A stretch of DNA of 9,374 nt from Treponema sp. (lineage in GTDB: Bacteria > Spirochaetota > Spirochaetia > Treponematales > Breznakiellaceae). Shown in pieces: positions 1-4,806 of this stretch (positions are counted from its first letter, which is position 1; every line of letters begins with the position of its first letter). The stretch covers positions 1 through 9,374 of the forward strand of contig JAIRXT010000022.1 in the NCBI GenBank assembly GCA_031268125.1. Direction: 5' to 3'. The position numbers and the translations under genes are program-made. The notes under the pieces are model-generated. The model saw nothing but the letters and a program-made list of their open reading frames with translations. It did no database searches and had not been told where the DNA came from.

Positions 1-225
1 CACGAGGCGTATTGTAAGCTGCAGATGATGAGCGAAGACGAAGCGGACCGGATGATGTATGAAGCCCGGTTAAAGGCCCAGCGGGATGAGTATTCCCGTA
101 TACAAGGCGCTCGCCGGGAGGGCCGGGATGAAGGCCGGGATGAGGGCCAAAATATGGTTTTGGAACTGGTGAAACAGGGTTATTCCGCTGAGCAGATTGA
201 AGCAAAACTAAGCGCCGTCAAATAA
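1..225 (+). CDS. Rpn-family nuclease/transposase-like protein, C-terminal fragment
   Basis: The reading frame is open from base 1 to the TAA at 223-225, so this is the 3' end of a gene that begins outside the window; about 74 residues are visible. It is very charged and helical, with an internal tandem GRDEGRDEG run followed by a closing LVKQGYSAEQIEAKL helix. A REG/RDEG-repeat linker and a short terminal helix ending in a 'G.s.eqIa..l' pattern are typical of the C-terminus of Rpn (YhgA-like) PD-(D/E)XK recombination-promoting nucleases, which occur in many copies in some spirochetes. The catalytic domain is not in view, so the family call rests on the tail alone. The tail repeat is also a direct DNA repeat (GGCCGGGATGA, twice near 120-145), a likely spot for length variation. 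It converges on the ComF gene. Confidence 0.6.
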   Translation, partial: HEAYCKLQMMSEDEADRMMYEARLKAQRDEYSRIQGARREGRDEGRDEGQNMVLELVKQGYSAEQIEAKLSAVK

Positions 226-235
226 GGATGCCGAG

Positions 236-279
236 CCAAAAACCGAAAATTTTGGCCTTTGGAACTTCGTTCCCCAAAA
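236..279. terminator. Overlapping hairpins between two convergent genes, possible terminator
   Basis: Inner arms GGAAC (261-265) and GTTCC (269-273) enclose a TTC loop. Outer arms TTTTGG (250-255) and CCAAAA (274-279) extend the stem across a 5-nt bulge. A further CCAAAA at 236-241 can pair with the same TTTTGG, giving mutually exclusive folds. The site lies 3' of both the Rpn fragment and the ComF gene, where a bidirectional terminator would be expected. No clean U-tract follows on the plus strand; the minus-strand side is moderately T-rich. Terminator activity is inference. Confidence 0.4.
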
Positions 280-287
280 CAGGGGAG

Positions 288-989
288 TTAATCATAAAAC
301 AGGCAGATGCCGCACACCTGTTCCGAGCCGCCCTTTTTGAGGGCCGCGGCGCAGGCTTCCAGGGTGGCCCCGGTGGTCATGACATCGTCGATAAGCAGGG
401 CGCGGCGGGGCGGCGTCCCGGTGGGGATAAAGCGGCCTTCCAGGTTCTGCAGCCGTTCCCGGCGGCCCAGTTTTTTCTGGGTTTGGGAGGGGAGCCGTTT
501 AAGGCAGCGCCGGACCGGGAGGCCCTCTTTTCCCAGCCGCCGGGCCAGGTACTCCACCTGATCCCAGCCTGTGCGGCGGATCTTCCCCGGCCGGGGCGGC
601 ACGGGGACCACTTCGAAGCCGGGAAAATCCCGGCACCGTTCCGCCAGGCGCCCGGCCAGGTAATTCCCCAGGCCCAGGTTCTTTTGGAATTTGTAGGCCC
701 CCAGGAGTTTCCGGTACTGCCCGGTGTAGGGGTAAAGCAGGCTTACCGAATCGCAGTTCCAGTCGTCCTGCTCCCGGCAGGACAGGCAGCGGCCCTGTTC
801 GGAGATGAGGGGCCGCCCGCAGCGCCCGCAGCATTCCTCCGCCGGGGTTTCCGGCCGGGTTTCCAGGCTTTCCCGGCAAGGTGTGCAGAGGCCCTGGGGG
901 GCTTCTCCCGGTTCAAACAGGGCCGCCCCGCAGAGACCGCAGCCTGAAGGAAAGAAAAATTCCTTGACAGAAAATAACAGAGCCGTCAT
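288..989 (-). CDS. comF: ComF family phosphoribosyltransferase-domain protein
   Basis: The 233-residue protein has the ComF/GntX layout. An N-terminal double zinc-ribbon-like segment carries Cys pairs at about C17/C20, C35/C38, C54/C57 and C68/C71. A type I phosphoribosyltransferase-like domain follows, with the PRPP-binding loop LIDDVMTTGATL near residues 199-210. Length matches the family (about 220-240). In competent bacteria ComF acts in DNA uptake and processing; in non-competent species its role is unclear and no PRTase substrate is established. The ATG start is supported by a strong Shine-Dalgarno AGGAGG (complement of 995-1000), 5 nt upstream. The gene stands alone, with no other competence gene visible. 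It is divergent from the cupin gene across a 162-bp spacer. Family assignment is firm; a role in transformation here is inference. Confidence 0.88.
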   Translation of the reverse strand: MTALLFSVKEFFFPSGCGLCGAALFEPGEAPQGLCTPCRESLETRPETPAEECCGRCGRPLISEQGRCLSCREQDDWNCDSVSLLYPYTGQYRKLLGAYKFQKNLGLGNYLAGRLAERCRDFPGFEVVPVPPRPGKIRRTGWDQVEYLARRLGKEGLPVRRCLKRLPSQTQKKLGRRERLQNLEGRFIPTGTPPRRALLIDDVMTTGATLEACAAALKKGGSEQVCGICLFYD

Positions 990-1005
990 ATTCTCCTCCT
1001 TGGGT

Positions 1006-1018
1006 CCGGCCGGGCCGG
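1006..1018. repeat. GC-rich palindrome in the comF leader
   Basis: CCGGCC-G-GGCCGG is a perfect 6+6 inverted repeat that ends 5 nt upstream of the comF Shine-Dalgarno. It could fold in the 5' UTR or be a protein-binding site. Only the symmetry is seen; function is unknown. Confidence 0.35.
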
Positions 1019-1060
1019 TATGTTGGATATTTTTAATACAAAAGGGCCCGGTGGGGAAGA

Positions 1061-1082
1061 AAAAATGACAATTGTCATTTTT
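1061..1082. promoter_or_regulatory. Perfect 22-bp palindrome, candidate operator
   Basis: The core ATGACAATTGTCAT, flanked by AAAA on the left and TTTT on the right, forms an uninterrupted 22-bp dyad with no loop. It sits in the spacer between divergent comF and the cupin gene, about 70 bp upstream of each start. A loopless palindrome centred on CAATTG is more like a site for a dimeric repressor (MarR, TetR or Rrf2 class) than an RNA hairpin. TTGTCA in each arm resembles a -35 element, but no well-spaced -10 was found on either strand. The binding protein is unknown. Confidence 0.55.
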
Positions 1083-1151
1083 GTTGCAGTGTTTGGACGC
1101 TATTCAAAACCGTGTCCGGATAGTTGTAAGATGTTTTCCAAGGAGAAAGTT

Positions 1152-1532
1152 ATGAATGGTCTTGAGATTAGTTCGTATGAAGACAAGGGCTATAAACCCC
1201 TGGTAGATTTTGAATCCTGGCGGGTGGCGCTGATCAACGGGGCGGCGGCTTATGAGCCGGTGAAAATTTCCGCCCTTTCCTGCCACTGCGAAACCGACGA
1301 GATCTTTGTGCTTTTGAAGGGCAGTTGTATGCTCCTGATCGGGGGCAAAGACGAAAAACCCGGCCCGGTAGAAAAGGTCTGGCTGCAGGAAGGGCTGCTC
1401 TACAACGTGAAGCGGGGAACCTGGCACAACGAATGCCTGATGCCCGGGGCCAAGGTGCTGATTGTAGAAAATTCCGACACCGGCAGGGCCAACTCTAAAG
1501 ACTACAAACTTGCGGAGCCTGTCGTCCTGTAG
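1152..1532 (+). CDS. Small cupin-fold protein
   Basis: The 126-residue product is a single-domain cupin-like protein. The first cupin motif is degenerate: H45-C46-E47, then E50-IFVLLK-G57, which keeps the E(X)6G spacing but has Glu where the second metal-binding His usually lies. The second motif is reduced to VKRGTWH (H92), followed by the VLIVEN strand. A DFESWRVALIN segment precedes the barrel. Such small cupins occur in anaerobic Firmicutes and spirochetes and have no established reaction; sugar or small-molecule binding is a guess. I start at ATG 1152 because AAGGAG (1140-1145) lies 6 nt upstream. The frame is open further up (ATG at 1020), but that would run through the palindrome at 1061-1082. 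It is convergent with the 74-aa gene, 17 bp apart. Confidence 0.75.
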   Translation: MNGLEISSYEDKGYKPLVDFESWRVALINGAAAYEPVKISALSCHCETDEIFVLLKGSCMLLIGGKDEKPGPVEKVWLQEGLLYNVKRGTWHNECLMPGAKVLIVENSDTGRANSKDYKLAEPVVL

Positions 1533-1549
1533 GCCGGCCGGGCCCCTTC

Positions 1550-1774
1550 TTATTTCTCCGGTTTAGAGCCAATCAGCGTGAAGCTAAGGCCGCACTGGTA
1601 GCGTTCCCCGGATTCGGGGTTGGTGGCCTTGTCCGAGGCATAGTAACCTACGGAGCCGGTGGAAAATTCCTTGGCCTGGGCGTATGATGTGGCCCAAACC
1701 CTGCCCTCGCTGTCCTTGATTGTTATTTCCAAAAATTTGGGGGCATTGGGGTCCCGTTTTGCCGGTTCTGGCAT
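1550..1774 (-). CDS. Conserved-looking small hypothetical protein (74 aa)
   Basis: The 74-residue product has no recognised domain, signal peptide or membrane segment. After a Pro/Lys-rich start (MPEPAKRDPNAPK) it alternates short beta-type stretches (FLEITIKD, VWATSYA, QCGLSFTLIG) with turns, so a small beta-rich soluble protein is plausible. The gene is supported by a clean Shine-Dalgarno AAGGAG (complement of 1781-1786) 6 nt before the ATG, and by protein-like composition. It lies 156 bp downstream of the TM2 gene on the same strand and could be the last gene of a fapA-TM2 operon, although the hairpin at 1802-1832 lies between them. I do not recognise a family and propose no function. Confidence 0.6.
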   Translation of the reverse strand: MPEPAKRDPNAPKFLEITIKDSEGRVWATSYAQAKEFSTGSVGYYASDKATNPESGERYQCGLSFTLIGSKPEK

Positions 1775-1801
1775 GATTCGCTCCTTTTTCGCAGCATAAT
1801 G

Positions 1802-1832
1802 AGCCTTTCCCGCAGCAGTTTTGGGAAAGGCT
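1802..1832. repeat. 10-bp stem-loop upstream of the 74-aa gene
   Basis: AGCCTTTCCC (1802-1811) and GGGAAAGGCT (1823-1832) form a perfect 10-bp stem with an 11-nt loop. It sits between the TM2 gene and the 74-aa gene, 16 bp upstream of the latter's Shine-Dalgarno. No T-tract follows on either strand, so it is not a standard intrinsic terminator. It could be an mRNA stability or processing structure. The rest of 1775-1930 shows nothing further. Confidence 0.5.
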
Positions 1833-1930
1833 TCTAAAAGCGGTTAAGCTTACCGTTAAGCCGGCCCGCCGTTACTCACAAATCAAGGGCGCCTGGGGAC
1901 GCAGGGCAGCACAGGTTAACGTGCGGTGCC

Positions 1931-2467
1931 TTAGATATCTTCCAGGTCTTCATCATTATCCCTGAATTCGGTCAATACATAGACCAAAGTCCCGGACTTG
2001 CGGACCCGCAGTTCGGCGAATCCCTTGGTTACCAGGGTATCCAGGGCCTTTTTGGATTCTTCCAGGCTTACGTCCGCCGTCAGGGCCACCTCGCTAACGG
2101 TAAGAATGCCCTTGTTTTCCTTTGCCTGGCGCAGAATGTTCCGCTCCAAACTGCCCTTGTCCCGGACAATCCGGGCTTTTGTGTCGTCCGCATAGCGCCA
2201 GTTACCGGCGTTTTGCTGCCGGAAGGATGTTTCTGCCCGGCGCCGGAAGTCCCGGCTCAGGGATTCGCTAAGGGCCAGCCGCAGGTTCGCGTCCTGCACC
2301 TGCCTGGAGAGGGTGAAGAAATCGTAGATGCCCCCCACAAAGCCGAGCCCGCCTGAGCACATCCACAGGATTCCTGAGGGGATCTTTCCCAGATAGAAAC
2401 GGTGGAGCCCCAGGGCGCCAAAGCCCGACAGGAACCAGAGAAGATAGGCGATCCCGACACTATACAT
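1931..2467 (-). CDS. TM2-domain membrane protein with C-terminal winged-helix-like domain
   Basis: Residues 1-53 form a TM2 domain: a first membrane helix (about 5-19), the family-typical GLHRFYLGK turn (20-28), and a second helix rich in Gly (about 31-50) ending in IYDFFTL. A basic, charged linker (54-108) with FRRRAE and DDTKARIVRDKG follows. Residues 109-170 look like a winged helix: ILRQAKENKGILTVSEVAL, a second helix, then DTLVTKGFAELRVRKSG and a terminal strand. An acidic tail ends the protein. Two short membrane helices plus a cytoplasmic helix-turn-helix suggest a membrane-tethered sensor or scaffold; no ligand is known. The ATG has no good Shine-Dalgarno of its own, but a leader mini-ORF with a strong one overlaps it. 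It follows fapA by 71 bp on the same strand and is probably cotranscribed. TM2 is well supported; the winged-helix call is by pattern only. Confidence 0.8.
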   Translation of the reverse strand: MYSVGIAYLLWFLSGFGALGLHRFYLGKIPSGILWMCSGGLGFVGGIYDFFTLSRQVQDANLRLALSESLSRDFRRRAETSFRQQNAGNWRYADDTKARIVRDKGSLERNILRQAKENKGILTVSEVALTADVSLEESKKALDTLVTKGFAELRVRKSGTLVYVLTEFRDNDEDLEDI

Positions 2468-2501
2468 ATTCAGGATAATACTTCATATTTCCGCTCCCTC
2501 C
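2460..2501 (-). promoter_or_regulatory. Leader mini-ORF overlapping the TM2 gene start
   Basis: On the minus strand GGAGGGAG (complement of 2494-2501) is followed 7 nt later by an ATG (2486-2484) opening an eight-codon frame, MKYYPEYV, that stops at TAG 2462-2460. The TM2 gene's ATG (2467-2465) lies inside this frame in another register and has no convincing ribosome site of its own. A terminating ribosome could therefore restart on the TM2 gene (translational coupling). Alternatively the Shine-Dalgarno may serve the TM2 start directly at a poor 26-nt distance. Translation of the mini-ORF is inference. Confidence 0.35.
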
Positions 2502-2524
2502 AAGGGCCTTTCCCCGGCAGAGTA

Positions 2525-2547
2525 CCGCTGCGGAATCATCACAGCGG
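2525..2547. repeat. Stem-loop spanning the fapA stop codon
   Basis: CCGCTG (2525-2530) and CAGCGG (2542-2547) form a 6-bp stem with an 11-nt loop that contains the fapA stop codon (complement of 2539-2541). No T-tract follows, so it is unlikely to be a full terminator; it might modulate read-through into the TM2 gene. Confidence 0.3.
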
Positions 2548-3927
2548 CTGGGTAACTACCATGCCCTGTTCCAGTTTGATGCGGACCCGGTGCAGGGGTT
2601 CGGTAACCGGGAAGCCGATTCGGCATATCTCGATAAGGGTGCCGGGCAGTATCTCTCCGCTCACCTCTATGACGGCGTCCTCGTTGTACACGGTTTTTGC
2701 CAGTAGTTCGGTAAGCTTCTCCGATGCCTTTTGCTGTTCCGCCAGTACCTGCCTAAGTTCTTCTATCATGACGCCGCGTTTTTCCGTGTCTTCTTCGGCA
2801 TCGATAAACTCCCTAAGCTGCCGGACCCTGATCCCCAATGCTTTTATCAGGCTGTTGTTTTTTTCTTTTTCCTGCTCAATGGTAAAATCCACCCCGCAGT
2901 GAATGGCGGAAATTTTCCCCTCTTTTCTGCCTATTGCCCCGGCCTTAATGCCTTTAAGGGCGTATAATTCCGCCCCTACGATCAGCCCCCGGTCTCCCAT
3001 TTCGATGTTTTCCAGGGTCCAGATCTGGGAATTGACAATTGCCGAAGTAACGGTACAGGTCTTGCGGACCGCCGCCCGGCAGTTTTCGATGAATTTGGTT
3101 TTAAGCGTGCCGCCAATCTTCAGGAGACCCCGCCCCCTGCCGATAATGCCGCCGCTTACCTTCAAGTCCCCTTTGGTAATCGCATCGGTTACGTCGAAGG
3201 TCTGTTTGATGGTTACCGATCCCCCGGCGTAGATCTTAAAACCGTCCGATACCGGGCCGGAGATGGACACGTCGCCGGGGAACATGATGTTCCCTGTGGA
3301 ATAACCCACGGGCCCCTTGATGGTAAGCGTATCCTTAACGTCCAGAACGCCGCTTTTTTCCACCATCTGGCCGTTTATTTCCGCCAGGATAAGATTTCCC
3401 TCGGTCCGGGTATTTTCTCCGCCCTGGACTCCCGTCGGCTGGATGGTTTGAAAGGGCAGCCCTTCGCCGTGGACATTCATTCCCGGTTTTCCTTCCCGGC
3501 GGAGCCGCAGCTTGGCCAGGACCTGATTCTTTTTTACGATGACAAAGGGAGTATAGGTACGGTAATCCACGCGGCTGTTCCCTTCCGGAACCTTAGGGCG
3601 GCTGTAGACATGCGGGTTGACGGCGAAGAAGGAGGTTATTTCGTCAACAGGATCTTCCCCCTTGGCGATAAGCACGTCACGGACCGGCCGGCGGTTGTTG
3701 TTACAGTCCCAGATAGCCCGCTGGATCTCCTCCTGGCGCACTCCGTGGATAATATTCAGCTTGTCCAGAACTCTGTTGACAGATCCGGTGGTGATGGGGG
3801 AACCCTTGCCGGAGGGAGGAAGAAAATCCGCCCTGGCTTCCATGTCCTTGTCGCTAAAGCCCACAGCTATATTCCCATCACTTGATCCGCTGTGGATTAC
3901 CGTTTGGCGGTTTTGGGAATCTGGCAC
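2539..3927 (-). CDS. fapA: FapA family protein (DUF342), flagellar assembly protein A type
   Basis: The 462-residue product matches the DUF342/FapA family. Residues about 46-103 form an N-terminal helical module. Residues 120-350 are the repetitive beta-helix region, with the family-typical GKPGMNVHGEGLP (146-158), INGQMVEKSGVLDV, GNIMFPGDVSISGPVSDGF (212-230), VSGGIIGRGRG (257-267) and IVGAE stretches. Residues 350-410 are a coiled coil (QEKEKNNSLIKALG, IEELRQVLAEQQKASEKL). A short beta domain (417-458) closes it. There is no signal peptide or membrane helix, so it is probably cytosolic. FapA has been linked to polar localisation of a PTS component and flagellation in Vibrio; the molecular role is poorly known. 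The start codon is GTG, chosen because AAGGGGAG lies about 8 nt upstream; ORF length fits the family. A sigma-28-like promoter lies upstream and the TM2 gene downstream. Confidence 0.88.
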   Translation of the reverse strand: MPDSQNRQTVIHSGSSDGNIAVGFSDKDMEARADFLPPSGKGSPITTGSVNRVLDKLNIIHGVRQEEIQRAIWDCNNNRRPVRDVLIAKGEDPVDEITSFFAVNPHVYSRPKVPEGNSRVDYRTYTPFVIVKKNQVLAKLRLRREGKPGMNVHGEGLPFQTIQPTGVQGGENTRTEGNLILAEINGQMVEKSGVLDVKDTLTIKGPVGYSTGNIMFPGDVSISGPVSDGFKIYAGGSVTIKQTFDVTDAITKGDLKVSGGIIGRGRGLLKIGGTLKTKFIENCRAAVRKTCTVTSAIVNSQIWTLENIEMGDRGLIVGAELYALKGIKAGAIGRKEGKISAIHCGVDFTIEQEKEKNNSLIKALGIRVRQLREFIDAEEDTEKRGVMIEELRQVLAEQQKASEKLTELLAKTVYNEDAVIEVSGEILPGTLIEICRIGFPVTEPLHRVRIKLEQGMVVTQPL

Positions 3928-3984
3928 CTGATGCTCTCCCCTTATCCGGTAATTTCCCGGTTAAGTCTGTTCTTTCGGCCAAGG

Positions 3985-4003
3985 TTTTGAAAGAACTTCA
4001 AAA
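3985..4003. repeat. AT-rich stem-loop in the fapA 5' UTR
   Basis: TTTTGAA (3985-3991), loop AGAAC, TTCAAAA (3997-4003): a perfect 7-bp inverted repeat. If transcription starts about 7 nt below the sigma-28-like -10 box, this hairpin lies at the extreme 5' end of the fapA transcript, where it could affect stability. Function not demonstrated. Confidence 0.4.
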
Positions 4004-4020
4004 AATTAATATAACTCTTA

Positions 4021-4047
4021 TTATCGGCAGATAGGGAGAAAATTATA
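4021..4047 (-). promoter_or_regulatory. Sigma-28 (FliA)-type promoter for fapA
   Basis: On the minus strand, TATAATTT (complement of 4040-4047), an 11-nt spacer, then GCCGATAA (complement of 4021-4028). The -10 box is identical to the flagellar sigma-28 consensus GCCGATAA, the spacing is the canonical 11 nt, and the -35 octamer matches TAAAGTTT at 6 of 8 positions. Transcription would start near 4013 and give a leader of about 85 nt before the fapA GTG. TATAAT inside the -35 region could also be read as a sigma-70 -10 box, but no -35 is found at a suitable distance from it. The target is a flagella-linked family, which adds weight. Confidence 0.65.
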
Positions 4048-4069
4048 ACAATATTGTGCGTTTTGCCGC

Positions 4070-4093
4070 GCCGGAAATTCCGGCAGCCTGCCG
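4070..4093. promoter_or_regulatory. Two overlapping GC-rich palindromes
   Basis: GCCGGAA-A-TTCCGGC (4070-4084) is a perfect 7+7 dyad, and CGGCAG-C-CTGCCG (4081-4093) is a perfect 6+6 dyad. They share CGGC. The pair is a GC island in otherwise AT-rich intergenic DNA, 23 bp upstream of the sigma-28-like promoter. Overlapping dyads could be competing operator sites or alternative hairpins. No regulator is identified. Confidence 0.45.
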
Positions 4094-4130
4094 CGTCCCG
4101 CGCTTAACACAATGAGCCGGTTTCAAAATC

Positions 4131-4164
4131 GTATATTTTTTGCATGAATATGCAGAAAATATAC
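4131..4164. repeat. 34-bp inverted repeat with 15-bp arms
   Basis: GTATATTTTTTGCAT (4131-4145), loop GAAT, ATGCAGAAAATATAC (4150-4164). Fourteen of 15 positions are complementary, and the exception (T4140/G4155) is a G-U wobble in RNA, so a continuous 15-bp hairpin with a tetraloop forms. It lies midway between divergent fapA and argR, about 165 bp upstream of argR. There is no adjacent T-tract, so it is not a standard terminator. Possibilities are a large operator, a small structured RNA or a relic transposon end. It contains one TGAAT word but is not a symmetric ARG box. Confidence 0.6.
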
Positions 4165-4188
4165 AAGCGGAATAGTTAAACTTAAGAA

Positions 4189-4274
4189 TTGCTGACCGGC
4201 AGGACCCCCAATGATTCTTTATGCGTCTTTCCCATCGGGAAATTTTGCAAAAGTAAAATTGCTGGTTGCTGACC
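4189..4274 (+). repeat. Direct repeats of TTGCTGACC upstream of argR
   Basis: TTGCTGACC occurs at 4189-4197 and 4266-4274, and a shorter copy AATTGCTG at 4257-4264 lies just before the second. The 77-bp spacing and position upstream of argR are compatible with repeated binding sites; chance is not excluded. Confidence 0.35.
4228..4246 (+). terminator. Short stem-loop followed by TTTT
   Basis: TTTCCC (4228-4233), loop ATC, GGGAAA (4237-4242), then TTTT. It has the shape of a weak intrinsic terminator on the plus strand but is only 6 bp and lies in the argR upstream region, where it could equally attenuate a transcript begun further upstream. Confidence 0.35.
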
Positions 4275-4312
4275 AGGCGCTATTGTAAATTTATACAGGT
4301 TGTTGGTATGAT
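4259..4312 (+). promoter_or_regulatory. Candidate argR promoters
   Basis: Two weak sigma-70-like combinations are visible: TTGCTG (4259-4264), 16 bp, TATTGT (4281-4286); and TTGTAA (4283-4288), 18 bp, TATGAT (4307-4312). The second would start transcription only about 10 nt before the argR ATG, giving a nearly leaderless mRNA, which would fit the absence of a Shine-Dalgarno. Neither match is strong. Confidence 0.3.
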
Positions 4313-4328
4313 TATTCAGTAAATTATT

Positions 4329-4802
4329 ATGAAAGAAAGATTGATTCGTCTAAAACTCGTGCGAAATTTGATAAAAACCCATCGTATTGAATCCCAGGAA
4401 TCCCTTTTGGAGTGTCTGCAAAAAGAAGGGTATCCGGTAACCCAGGCAACCCTTTCCCGGGACCTAAAGACCCTTAAAGTGGGCAAAGTCCCCGACGGAG
4501 AAGGCGGTTATATCTACTCCCTTCCCGGCGAAGAGGAACGGCAGGAGATGACCCGCACCTATATCCACGACTTTTTGCGGGGTTATATCTCCATCGAATT
4601 TTCCGGCAGCATGGTGGTAATTAAGACCTATTCGGGACATTCCGATTCGGTAGCCCTGGCAATAGATAATCTGGGCCTGGACGACGTGCTGGGTACTATC
4701 GCGGGCAGGGACAACACGGTATTTGCGGTACTCCGGGAAGGAATTACCGGGCGGGATTTTATAAACCGGATGAAGGAAAGCATTCCGGAACTGGAGGAGT
4801 AA
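4329..4802 (+). CDS. argR: ArgR/AhrC-family transcriptional regulator with altered effector motif
   Basis: The 157-residue protein has the two ArgR domains: an N-terminal winged helix (about 1-70) with the recognition-helix segment VTQATLSRDLKTLKVGKV (37-54, including the conserved S43-R44-D45), and a C-terminal hexamerisation/arginine-binding domain (about 80-157) with VVIKTYSGHSDSVALAIDNL and GTIAGRDNTVFAV. In E. coli ArgR and B. subtilis AhrC the last motif reads GT(I/M)xGDD, and the Asp pair contacts the arginine guanidinium across the trimer interface. Here the first Asp is Arg (R127-D128; codons AGG GAC), so ligand choice may differ. No Shine-Dalgarno precedes the ATG; I keep this start because the protein begins as ArgRs do. 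The stop is 4 nt before pgi, so the two are probably coupled. I see no arginine genes and no complete ARG box nearby. Confidence 0.85.
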   Translation: MKERLIRLKLVRNLIKTHRIESQESLLECLQKEGYPVTQATLSRDLKTLKVGKVPDGEGGYIYSLPGEEERQEMTRTYIHDFLRGYISIEFSGSMVVIKTYSGHSDSVALAIDNLGLDDVLGTIAGRDNTVFAVLREGITGRDFINRMKESIPELEE

Positions 4803-4806
4803 AGAC

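Noticed and set aside
228..947. 239-aa plus-strand reading frame opposite comF
   Set aside because: Gly/Pro/Ala-rich composition of an antisense frame in GC-rich DNA, and a fully convincing ComF protein on the other strand.
1020..1151. 44-residue N-terminal extension of the cupin protein
   Set aside because: It runs through the perfect palindrome and intergenic DNA and has no Shine-Dalgarno; ATG 1152 has AAGGAG at ideal spacing.
1802..1832. Intrinsic terminator of the TM2 gene
   Set aside because: The stem is good but no T-tract follows on either strand and it is about 100 nt past the stop; kept only as a stem-loop.
4131..4318. ARG box for autoregulation of argR
   Set aside because: Only isolated half-sites (TGAAT near 4145, ATTCA at 4314-4318) are present; no pair at the spacing of an 18-bp ARG box.
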